64,000 nt of DNA from Butyricimonas sp. Marseille-P3923 (lineage in GTDB: Bacteria > Bacteroidota > Bacteroidia > Bacteroidales > Marinifilaceae). This document shows, piece by piece, positions 46,474-53,571 of this stretch. Every line of letters begins with the position of its first letter. Positions within the stretch are counted from its first letter, which is position 1. Below the pieces are notes generated by a model. The model did not search any database and had not been told where the DNA came from. It saw only the letters and a list, made by a program, of their open reading frames with translations. The stretch covers positions 124,001-188,000 of the forward strand of contig NZ_FXXL01000006.1 in NCBI RefSeq assembly GCF_900184685.1, written 5' to 3'. Both the position numbers and the translations under genes were made by a program.

Positions 46474-47067
46474 ATGGATTTCAGCATCAATATAAAAGAA
46501 ATATTCACCGCCTTCATGGTACTCTTTGCCATTATTGATATCACGGGTTCCACCCCAATCGTCATCGGTCTTAACAGTACCGGGAAAAAAGTCAACGCAG
46601 CCCAAGCGTCAGGAATATCTCTGGTTATATTTATCGCTTTCTTTTTTGCCGGGGACGGGTTATTGAGATTATTCAACATCGACATACCTTCTTTCGCACT
46701 GGCGGGAGCGTTGGTACTCTTCGTGCTTGCCATAGAAATGACTTTCAACATCGAAATATTTCAAAACGACGGTCCCGAAGGAGCAACCACATTCATCCCC
46801 GTCGTGTTCCCGCTTATCGCCGGGGCAGGAGCCTTGGCAACAACCTTAACCCTCAAAGCCGAATGTAGCCCCTTGAGCATCATCATCGCCATCATCCTCA
46901 ACATGCTCGTCGTCTACGTCGTCCTGCGCAACGTCTACCTCGTGGAGCGCGTCTTGGGCAAAAGCGGTGTCTACATCCTGCGAAAATTCTTCGGCATCAT
47001 CCTGCTTGCCATGTCCGTGAAGATTTTCACCTCCAATCTTAATATTCTACTGGAATCCCTGCACTAA
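46474..47067 (+). CDS. MarC family integral membrane protein
   Basis: I start at MDFSINIKEIF because the promoter box ends at 46440, within the upstream extension of the frame. The 197-residue product has six hydrophobic segments with family motifs: FAIIDITGSTPIVIGL, FALAGALVLFVLAIEM and PEGATTFIPVVFPLIAGAGALAT. MarC proteins are inner-membrane proteins of unsettled function, once wrongly linked to antibiotic resistance. It is monocistronic. Confidence 0.9.
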   Translation: MDFSINIKEIFTAFMVLFAIIDITGSTPIVIGLNSTGKKVNAAQASGISLVIFIAFFFAGDGLLRLFNIDIPSFALAGALVLFVLAIEMTFNIEIFQNDGPEGATTFIPVVFPLIAGAGALATTLTLKAECSPLSIIIAIILNMLVVYVVLRNVYLVERVLGKSGVYILRKFFGIILLAMSVKIFTSNLNILLESLH

Positions 47068-47203
47068 TCAAAAACAAGAAATCCCTGTTTCCCCGAAAAA
47101 ACATTACATTTAACATCTTTTAATATCAAAATCGGAGAAAAAGTGCTCCAATTTATATTTTAATAGAAAAAGGAAGCTACTAATTCCCGTGAAAACACGT
47201 CTA

Positions 47204-47737
47204 TCACAATGCCGTTCCCTTCGACGGGACAAAAAATCTACCCGGGTCAACACCTTCCAAAACAAGCAGATGAACTTTTTTAGCAATACCTCCCGCGTAT
47301 CCGGTCAAACTGCCATTACAACCGACAACACGATGACACGGTATAATAATACTGATCGGGTTATGCCCCACGGCACCTCCCACCGCTTGAGCCGACATAT
47401 TCCGCACCCCCTTTTGCCGGGCAATTTCTTCCGCGATATCCTTGTAAGTTATCACTTTACCGTAAGGAATTTCCCTTAATATTTCCCACACGGCAAGACG
47501 AAAAGGCGTGCTATCCAAATGCAAATCGGGAGTGAAACCGGGCTCCTTACCGCCGAAATAACAATCCAACCACTCTTTTGTCCGCACGAAAACAGGCAAA
47601 GACTTCTCTTCATGCTCCGCCGACAACGTATCGGCAAAGTATTTCTGACCGTCAAACCATAGTCCTGTCAGACTATCGCCATCACTGGCAATCGTTATTC
47701 CACCCGCGGGCGAAAGATATTTACAAGTGTATTGCAT
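47204..47737 (-). CDS. ogt: Methylated-DNA--[protein]-cysteine S-methyltransferase
   Basis: The 177-residue protein has the C-terminal MGMT domain: LREIPYGKVITYKDIAEEIA (HTH), AVGGAVGHNPISIIIPCHRVVG with the acceptor cysteine in PCHRV, and LTGYAGGIAKKVHLLVLEG. It transfers alkyl groups from O6-methylguanine to itself (suicide repair). The N-terminal 85 residues are the short Ada/Ogt-type ribonuclease-like domain. No Ada regulator domain is present, so Ogt is the best label. Confidence 0.9.
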   Translation of the reverse strand: MQYTCKYLSPAGGITIASDGDSLTGLWFDGQKYFADTLSAEHEEKSLPVFVRTKEWLDCYFGGKEPGFTPDLHLDSTPFRLAVWEILREIPYGKVITYKDIAEEIARQKGVRNMSAQAVGGAVGHNPISIIIPCHRVVGCNGSLTGYAGGIAKKVHLLVLEGVDPGRFFVPSKGTAL

Positions 47738-47880
47738 AGCGTTATAGATTAAAAAAACATCTGATACTTACAAAAGTAAAGATTAATTCTTAACAAACAA
47801 ATTTCTAATTTTTTTTCCAATACTTATCACCCTTTGTAACTTTTCACTACCTTTAAACGTCCCATTAAAAAATAATAATC

Positions 47881-48648
47881 ATGAAAAAAATTACATTCAT
47901 CCTCTTCATGTTCTGCTTCGCCATCACCGGAGCCATCGCGCAAGAACAAATCACGATTTCCCGTTTCCAAGGAGAAAAAATCACCGGGATTGAAGTCCAC
48001 GGGGCATTCAAAGTTACCGCCAGACAAGGCGAATCCACCGGGGCATCGGTCACCATTCCCGCCCGACTGGAAAAGCAACTAAACTTCACGCTAAAACAGG
48101 ACGGGATACTACTCATTACCTTTGAAGGTAAAATCAAAGGAAAAAACAACGATAAATTCACCGCCGAAGTCAACCTGTCTGCGTTAGAAAATGTCGAATT
48201 GACCGGAGCCTCCTCCCTCACTTTAACGGGAGAAATCACCGCGAACAACTTCAAGGCGAAAATTGTCGGCGCTTCCGCCATGAAGTCAACCGACCCCATC
48301 CGCGTAAATCAAGAAGCAGAAATACACTTGGCAGGAGCGTCAAAAATATCCGGTGAACTCACCGCCCCCGTGATAGCTTTCAGAATATCGGGAGCCAGCA
48401 ACCTCACCCTCGCGGGCAAAAGCACGGAAGGCAACATTGAAGTAAACGGAGCCTCTCGCGCGAACCTTGACAACTTCCGGATCGACAATGCCACCATCGA
48501 AGCCTCAGGCTCCTCCCACGTCAACATCAACGTCGTGAAAGGACTCAGCGCCAAAGCCTCCGGGGTATCCTCGATCACGTACTCCGGCAACCCGAAAATC
48601 ATAAAACTCGATGCCACGGGAGTATCCAAAATAAAGAAAGACAATTAA
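47881..48648 (+). CDS. Head GIN domain (DUF2807) secreted protein
   Basis: The 255-residue product has a signal peptide (MKKITFILFMFCFAITGAIAQ). The rest is a right-handed beta-helix-like repeat of short strands with recurring G-A-S-x-[IL] turns (ELTGASSLTLTGEI, RISGASNLTLAGK, EASGSSHVNINV, KASGVSSITYSG). This fits the DUF2807 head GIN domain. It is a periplasmic or surface adhesin-like protein; its role is not known. Confidence 0.88.
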   Translation: MKKITFILFMFCFAITGAIAQEQITISRFQGEKITGIEVHGAFKVTARQGESTGASVTIPARLEKQLNFTLKQDGILLITFEGKIKGKNNDKFTAEVNLSALENVELTGASSLTLTGEITANNFKAKIVGASAMKSTDPIRVNQEAEIHLAGASKISGELTAPVIAFRISGASNLTLAGKSTEGNIEVNGASRANLDNFRIDNATIEASGSSHVNINVVKGLSAKASGVSSITYSGNPKIIKLDATGVSKIKKDN

Positions 48649-48652
48649 GTCG

Positions 48653-49336
48653 TTACTCCGGGTGACACACGCACACCGAATCGGAAACATCCTTCCCGTC
48701 GGCACCCGCCGCAAACACGTAAACGACAAGCTCGTCCGCCTCGACATTTCTCGGGAAATCCACGTTCGTGCCGATCGCCTCTCCCCGTGTACCCAATTCC
48801 ACCACGCGGCAACGCTTGTTCCGTACACCAGCCACCACGCCATAAATTTTATCATCCAAGAAACAATCGATCAACTCGAGTTGCTCCCCCGGGGAGGTGA
48901 AATGCACCTTCCGGTTCTCCGCGTCCACCTCGGCACTAACCGATGGCGGCACCAATTGCCCGGCTGCCACCCGCAATTTCCGGTAATCAATCTCGCCACG
49001 GAACTCCCGTCCGGCTTTCTTGCGCACACTGATCGGTTTCTCCGGGTCAACCCTCTCCACTTCCACGGCATTCGTCACGTTCGCGCTCACGAACCCGTTG
49101 AACCCCTCCGGATAGCCGTTTCCCCCGGGAAATCCTAACCGAATGGCGACCATCAACCATCGTTTTCTTTCTGTCGTCGTGGCGAAGGCTATCGACTGCC
49201 GTTTCTGCACCTCCCCGTTCGGCTTACGCTTCAACCCCGCACTCTTGCAATAGTTCTTCCCGTTCTTCCGCACGTAGCCAATCACGTTCCCGTATTTCCC
49301 CCGTATTTTTCCTACCGGATTCACAAATTCTGCCAT
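48653..49336 (-). CDS. DUF6266-like protein
   Basis: The 227-residue product begins MAEFVNPVGKIRGKYGNVIGY, then KNGKNYCKSAGLKRKPNGE. This resembles the Bacteroidetes DUF6266 family start (a glycine-rich 'G-x-V-G-x-V' segment, then K-N/P-N-x-x-Q). The C-terminal half is beta-rich and ends with a VCVCHPE tail. There is no signal peptide. The next gene (49608, opposite strand) has a related plan, so the two form a divergent pair. DUF6266 members are of unknown function. Family call is moderate. Confidence 0.7.
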   Translation of the reverse strand: MAEFVNPVGKIRGKYGNVIGYVRKNGKNYCKSAGLKRKPNGEVQKRQSIAFATTTERKRWLMVAIRLGFPGGNGYPEGFNGFVSANVTNAVEVERVDPEKPISVRKKAGREFRGEIDYRKLRVAAGQLVPPSVSAEVDAENRKVHFTSPGEQLELIDCFLDDKIYGVVAGVRNKRCRVVELGTRGEAIGTNVDFPRNVEADELVVYVFAAGADGKDVSDSVCVCHPE

Positions 49337-49479
49337 ACTCTTTCTATTTTAAAATTTTTCCTGTCAAATATAAATATTTCCTACCAAAACTATGCCAAGA
49401 TTAGGCAAATACATACATTAATTTATCACTAATCCCGTATGAATTCCGGTTTAATCCCGTATAAAACGCTATTAGTTCC

Positions 49480-49526
49480 CTATTAAAACGCTATTAAAAC
49501 CCTATATAGTAATAGCGTTTTAATAG
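49480..49526. repeat. 17-bp perfect inverted repeat between divergent DUF6266-like genes
   Basis: CTATTAAAACGCTATTA (49480-49496) and TAATAGCGTTTTAATAG (49510-49526) are exact reverse complements with a 13-nt loop. Further copies of the words AAAACGCTATTA and AATCCCGTAT lie just upstream (49433-49475). It sits in the 271-nt gap between the two divergent genes, so it could be an operator for both. Confidence 0.6.
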
Positions 49527-49607
49527 CTTATTATTTGGATTACTAAAATATTTTAAGTACTATTGCACCGGAATTGATACGGAATTAATACTTAAATCAT
49601 ATAGGTT

Positions 49608-50261
49608 ATGGATAAGACTTCACCAATACTTCTTGCTCTACTTGCCAACGGTCCCGTCAGAATGGACGGGGTGACACTCTACCGCCACGGGAATGGCGTG
49701 CGGACGTGTAAATCCAAACGGGGACCCAAGAAATCCCGCTCGGAAGGGGAAGAACAGTCTTCCAACCAATTCACCGAAGTTCGGAAGATGTGGCGGGTGT
49801 ACCGACGCACCACGGGAGGGCTACCCGTGTGGAAAATCTGGGCAAAGGAAACTCATGCCGCCAAAAGCGACTCGGCTTTCCACTCCGTGAACGGCGGGTG
49901 TATCCATCCGGGCGAGGGAGTGTGGGCGTTCCCGACATTCCGTTTCTCCATGGGAACCTTGGAAGCCCCGGTGATTACCGATGTAGCACGAGATGGCTGG
50001 ACGGTTACTCTCCGCTGGGAAAATGACGCCGACCGACCGAAAGCAAGCGCCTCGGATCAAGTGTACCTCGGGTATTTCTACAACACGCAACCCCGTTCCC
50101 CGCAAATGATTACCTGCCATAACGCGCACCGCGGTGACGGGGAGGTAACCATGGAAATCCCCGCGGCAGGACAACCGGACGGAACGCCACTGCATCTATA
50201 TTTGTTCTTCGGCAACGAGAACCCGGATCGCTTTTCACCGAGCGAATACGCGGGCATCTAG
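49608..50261 (+). CDS. DUF6266-like protein (divergent partner)
   Basis: The 217-residue product shares a pattern with the protein at 48653-49336: a YRHGNGVRTCKSKRGPKKS segment, a Q/E-rich spacer, then FTEVRKMWRVYRR, matched by YVRKNGKNYCKSAGLKRK and ATTTERKRW in the partner. The C-terminal part looks like a beta-sandwich (APVITDVARDGWTVTLRW…). There is no signal peptide. The end overlaps the stop of the convergent glycosyltransferase gene by 4 nt. Function unknown; base composition is more GC-rich than its surroundings. Confidence 0.65.
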   Translation: MDKTSPILLALLANGPVRMDGVTLYRHGNGVRTCKSKRGPKKSRSEGEEQSSNQFTEVRKMWRVYRRTTGGLPVWKIWAKETHAAKSDSAFHSVNGGCIHPGEGVWAFPTFRFSMGTLEAPVITDVARDGWTVTLRWENDADRPKASASDQVYLGYFYNTQPRSPQMITCHNAHRGDGEVTMEIPAAGQPDGTPLHLYLFFGNENPDRFSPSEYAGI

Positions 50262-51487
50262 CTGTTTTTGCCCCGGTAATTTGCAGACAGGTAATCGAGA
50301 AGAATTTGGACTTGGTTGCGACGCGAGTATTGTTTTATCTTGTCCCAATCTCGCGGAAGCACCTCCTTATTCTTCCATATCTGATAACATTTCATGATCA
50401 TATTTTTAATCCCCTCTTTATCGGCGTCGTCAACGATAAACCCGGCTTTTGTTTCGGCAAGTAGCGGGGCAACCACATCGTTAGGGTCGTACAAAGCTAA
50501 AATAGGTTTATTCGTGGCAAGATAATCGAACAATTTACCGGAATACACTCCTTTCCGCCCGGAGCTATGCACCATCACGAGAGTATCAACCTCGGTCGTG
50601 GATATCCTGATCGCTTCTTCATGAGGCACAGCCTTACATTGAATCACGTTCGACGATATCCTGCCGGGTACATCAACATGCCTGTGATTTCCAACTATTT
50701 TAATCCGACTGTTTTCGGGTAGTCTTCCCTCCTCGATTAATTCGGAAAAGGCGTTAAACAGATTATCCGGAATAGCCATTCCATAAAACCTACCTATATA
50801 GCCCATCGTGAATTGGGATTGAAAATTCACTTCATGACACTCCTCGTAATCATATCCGTTTCTCACTTCCAAAAACCGCTCGTGTGAACACATCGTCTTA
50901 AAATCATCAATAAGGGGCTTCGACACGGACAATACCAAATCTGCCTTCTCGAGTATTTTACGTTCATAAAACGAGAGCCGTTTCGCGTATATTTTGGAAT
51001 AGACAGGATGTTTTGACATTTCGTCACGCATGTCAGCAACCCAAAAGAATTTGTATCCTCTCTTTAACAATTTCATCACGAGTGCGTGAGGAGTCAAAGG
51101 TCCGAAAGAACTCAATACCACATCGAAATCATTCCTTTGAAATAATTCTTCTATTTTTTTATATGCCTTGGCACGCCAAATACAGGGTCCCTTCAAAAAT
51201 ATTCTTGCTTCTAAAGCCCTAACCACTCGTCTTGGAGTCCATTTTTTATTTAACTGTATTTGTTTAAGCAAATACGCCGGAGTCATCATCGGATCTTTAA
51301 TATAGTAAACTTCACAGCCATTCCACAAGGCGGTTTCATCACATTCTCCCTCGGTCACGACCGTTACCGAATGCCCCGCTTCATGAAAATATTTAGCGAA
51401 CGAGTTAATTCGAAAAGAGGCAATTCGATTGTAAGGATAAAAATGCTTTGTGATAATTAGAATATTCATAGTCAATTTCATTTTCAT
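50258..51487 (-). CDS. Glycosyltransferase, GT4-like
   Basis: The product of 409 residues (or 403 if it starts at the ATG at 51469, MNILIITKHFYPY) has the GT-B plan. It has the N-terminal IASFRINSFAKYFHEAGHSVTVVTEG, a central VLSSFGPLTPHALVMKL, and the C-terminal donor domain with TMGYIGRFYGMA, RIKVVGNHRH, VMVHSSGRKGVYSGKLFDYLATNKPIL (the family E/K-x7-E region is replaced by K…D). It most likely adds a sugar to a surface polysaccharide. Its ATG overlaps the stop of the flippase gene (ATGA). Confidence 0.85.
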   Translation of the reverse strand: MKMKLTMNILIITKHFYPYNRIASFRINSFAKYFHEAGHSVTVVTEGECDETALWNGCEVYYIKDPMMTPAYLLKQIQLNKKWTPRRVVRALEARIFLKGPCIWRAKAYKKIEELFQRNDFDVVLSSFGPLTPHALVMKLLKRGYKFFWVADMRDEMSKHPVYSKIYAKRLSFYERKILEKADLVLSVSKPLIDDFKTMCSHERFLEVRNGYDYEECHEVNFQSQFTMGYIGRFYGMAIPDNLFNAFSELIEEGRLPENSRIKIVGNHRHVDVPGRISSNVIQCKAVPHEEAIRISTTEVDTLVMVHSSGRKGVYSGKLFDYLATNKPILALYDPNDVVAPLLAETKAGFIVDDADKEGIKNMIMKCYQIWKNKEVLPRDWDKIKQYSRRNQVQILLDYLSANYRGKNS

Positions 51488-52983
51488 GGATTCGTTCGCA
51501 GGGATGACACCAACGGTTTCAACAGCCTCACGTAATTAATCCCCGCGATATATGAAAGAGGCAGATAGACAACAACCGATATCAAAAATCCCGAGAGAAG
51601 AACCGGGAAATCACGGGTAACTCCCGTTAAATTTACCGCACAACTCCCTAAAAAACACGAGAAGACAGACACGAATAGAATTTTGGACATGGATTTCCAT
51701 GGCATCAATCCCGAAAGCCCGGTGTTCAGGAGCCGTGCCGTACTTACCATTAAAACCACAAGACAAAAGACCGTGGTTGCCGTTGCAATGATAGCAATCG
51801 CAGACAAAGACGGAAAAAAGGTAACGCAAAGAAAATCAAGCCCTAGCAATAGTACCGCCGTGACCAAGTGGGCGTTGGCAAATATCTTGCCTTTGCCTAA
51901 CGCGAACATTATCGGTCCGTACGGCACGATACGCACCAAATTTACTATCGTGACAATCCGGAATAAACCGGCAGCTTCACGATAAGCGGTCCCGTATAAC
52001 ACTCCCATTATTTCCGGGGCAAAAATGCAACAATAGACGGTAAACGGATATATTACCGACGCAGACTTGAGCACCACGTTTTTCCAAAGGACCAGATATT
52101 GCCCGCTACCGGAACCGTCCTTTGTCATCCGGGAAAATTCCGGTAATAAAATACCGGAAACGACACCAATCATTATCCCCGCTACCGGAAGTTCCTTGTA
52201 ACCGTTCGCGAACATAGCGAATTCTTCCACCCCAAAGTAACGGCTCACGAAAAATTGGCTCGCGGAACCAATGACGAATCCATACAAGCTCGAAGAAAAC
52301 ACCGGCATCGAGAATCGCAATATATCCGCGATTGTCAAATCCGTTCTTCCCCGTGTTACATTTTTAAAGGGCAATGACAAGAGTCTCGTACCAACGAGAA
52401 AGGAGCCAAAAGAAGCGAGCACCAACCCGATAACTGCCCCGGGAACCCCGGTATTGAAAACAATCACGGGTATCACGGAACAAAGTACGCTGAAAGCGCG
52501 ACTCAACAGCACGTACACCAGCACAACACGTGCCCTCCCGTACACGGTCAATACGCGCTCGACGCCCAATACCTGCATCAATAGCAAGGGAGTTATGGCA
52601 AAATATTTCAAATTATCGGTTAGCAACGGGTTGCCAAGTAATTCGGCTATCCATGATGCCCCCGTGAACAAGGTGACTGAAAAAACGGAAGAAAGTCCCC
52701 AGAATAACACGCCGAGTTTGCGAATCACCGCCTGCCCTTCTTCTACCGGGACACGTGCAAGAAAGTAAGAATACGCACCGGGAAGCCCGAAGGAAAAAAT
52801 CATCAACAAAGTCGAGTAAATATAAATCACCTGACGATACGTGCCATACTCGACAGCAGTCATATATCGGCTAAGGATAGCCGATATGACCAATGTCATG
52901 CATAATGACAAGGCATTAGCCAGCGCCAACCATAACGCTTGCGCCGTTCTACTGTTATCCGCCACGAAACTCCTACACATCAT
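51484..52983 (-). CDS. Polysaccharide flippase (Wzx/MATE-like oligosaccharide exporter)
   Basis: The 499-residue protein has about 12-14 hydrophobic segments. The starting helix carries the family-typical ALSLCMTLVISAILSRYMTAVEYGTYRQVIYIYSTLLMIFSFGLPGAYSYFLAR. It probably flips lipid-linked oligosaccharide across the inner membrane. It forms a two-gene unit with the glycosyltransferase. The rest of a capsule or O-antigen locus is missing, so the pair may be an isolated remnant or serve another glycan. Confidence 0.88.
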   Translation of the reverse strand: MMCRSFVADNSRTAQALWLALANALSLCMTLVISAILSRYMTAVEYGTYRQVIYIYSTLLMIFSFGLPGAYSYFLARVPVEEGQAVIRKLGVLFWGLSSVFSVTLFTGASWIAELLGNPLLTDNLKYFAITPLLLMQVLGVERVLTVYGRARVVLVYVLLSRAFSVLCSVIPVIVFNTGVPGAVIGLVLASFGSFLVGTRLLSLPFKNVTRGRTDLTIADILRFSMPVFSSSLYGFVIGSASQFFVSRYFGVEEFAMFANGYKELPVAGIMIGVVSGILLPEFSRMTKDGSGSGQYLVLWKNVVLKSASVIYPFTVYCCIFAPEIMGVLYGTAYREAAGLFRIVTIVNLVRIVPYGPIMFALGKGKIFANAHLVTAVLLLGLDFLCVTFFPSLSAIAIIATATTVFCLVVLMVSTARLLNTGLSGLMPWKSMSKILFVSVFSCFLGSCAVNLTGVTRDFPVLLSGFLISVVVYLPLSYIAGINYVRLLKPLVSSLRTNP

Positions 52984-53065
52984 GTTTCAATTCACGAGCA
53001 TGTATACAGTTATAAACTACAGTATCTAAATGTTTTACAATATCCCTTCACATACAATCAACATA

Positions 53066-53190
53066 AAGTTGCATGGTTGAAGAACAAACATACAAACGTA
53101 ATAAATTATCCGAGATATGCAAAAAATATGAAGTTGCATGGTTGAATAATAAATATATAATGTAACAAATTATCCGAGATATACAAAAAC
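53066..53190. repeat. Imperfect tandem duplication, unit about 65 bp
   Basis: Copy 1 (53066-53126) and copy 2 (53131-53190) share AAGTTGCATGGTTGAA at the start and AAATTATCCGAGATAT near the end, with a variable A/T-rich middle. Confidence 0.7.
53085..53100 (-). promoter_or_regulatory. Two overlapping -7-like boxes for the flippase-glycosyltransferase unit
   Basis: The minus strand reads TACGTTTG directly followed by TATGTTTG; both match TAnnTTTG. They lie in copy 1 of the tandem repeat, about 105 nt ahead of the flippase start; copy 2 lacks these boxes. Confidence 0.4.
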
Positions 53191-53215
53191 ATGGCGCATG
53201 TACCGACATTTTAGG

Positions 53216-53223
53216 TATCTTTG
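53216..53223 (+). promoter_or_regulatory. -7-like box upstream of the ATPase fragment
   Basis: TATCTTTG on the plus strand matches TAnnTTTG. It may once have served the broken ATPase gene, or it could give a long cas9 leader running antisense to the tracrRNA. Confidence 0.3.
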
Positions 53224-53251
53224 TCTTATTGTCACAAAAAAATAAACGGAT

Positions 53252-53397
53252 TTCCAAGGAGAAAAGGAGTTGTTCGAGGGACTGGCGATAGAGGCGTTGG
53301 AAAAGGATTGGGTGCGCAGACCGGTGTTACATCTCGATCTGAATATCGGGAAATAAGATTCTCCGGACAGCTTGGATAAAATCTTGAACGAGGCTCT
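53252..53397 (+). pseudogene. Remnant of a predicted AAA-ATPase (DUF1703-like)
   Basis: One frame reads FQGEKELFEGLAIEALEKDW, VRRPVLHLDLNIGK, a TAA stop at 53354-53356, then DSPDSLDKILNEALI. This is the conserved early part of the Bacteroidetes predicted AAA-ATPase family, where the stop stands in place of the usual tyrosine codon (K-Y-D-S-P). The start, Walker region and rest of the gene are gone. The fragment ends where the tracrRNA terminator begins. Confidence 0.65.
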
Positions 53398-53400
53398 GAT

Positions 53401-53494
53401 AAAAAAGAGAAAGGACAAGAAAATTATTCTTATCCCTGCCCTAAATGTTTTCACAACGGAATAATCCTTATTGTGATTTGCTTAAATTAGTATC
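53401..53494 (-). ncRNA. Predicted tracrRNA of the type II-C CRISPR system
   Basis: On the minus strand the first 24 nt (53494 to 53471) contain AAGCAAATCACAA and GATACTAATTT, the reverse complement of the first 27 nt of the crRNA repeat except for a 2-3 nt bulge. The tail carries AAGGATTATTCCGTTGTG and then a stem (GG-ATAAGAA with TTCTTGTCC) followed by TTTCTCTTTTTT, a good rho-independent terminator. The predicted length is about 90 nt. The RNA would pair with crRNA, allow RNase III processing and load Cas9. It is transcribed away from cas9. Confidence 0.85.
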
Positions 53495-53495
53495 A

Positions 53496-53503
53496 CAAAC
53501 ATA
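53496..53503 (-). promoter_or_regulatory. Putative -7 box of the tracrRNA
   Basis: The minus strand reads TATGTTTG (TAnnTTTG), directly ahead of the anti-repeat, so transcription would start within a few bases of it. Confidence 0.6.
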
Positions 53504-53547
53504 GAAAAAATAAACGAGATGCCATAGGATTTTTAAAGAAATATTTA

Positions 53548-53555
53548 TAGTTTTG
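53548..53555 (+). promoter_or_regulatory. Putative -7 box of the cas operon
   Basis: TAGTTTTG fits TAnnTTTG and lies 16 nt before the cas9 ATG, implying a very short leader. GGAG at 53555-53558 lies about 13 nt ahead of the ATG, and its first G is the last base of the box. Confidence 0.45.
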
Positions 53556-53571
53556 GAGAAATTCAAACAGT

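Larger units (their letters stand above)
52984..53571. other. Intergenic region between flippase and cas9
   Basis: These 588 bases hold no intact gene. In order they contain minus-strand promoter boxes for the flippase gene (53085-53100), a 65-bp tandem duplication (53066-53190), a plus-strand TATCTTTG box (53216-53223), a broken ATPase fragment (53252-53397), the predicted tracrRNA on the minus strand (53401-53494), and the cas9 promoter (53548-53555). Confidence 0.6.

Noticed and set aside
53048-53454. Minus-strand frames of 69 and 94 codons upstream of cas9
   Set aside because: They overlap the tandem duplication, the plus-strand ATPase remnant and the tracrRNA. The protein sequence has no domain signal; they are shadows.
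53404-53463. Continuation of the ATPase fragment frame (IKKRKDKKIILIPALNVF)
   Set aside because: It fits the frame but is fully explained as the antisense of the tracrRNA terminator and tail, so I end the pseudogene before it.
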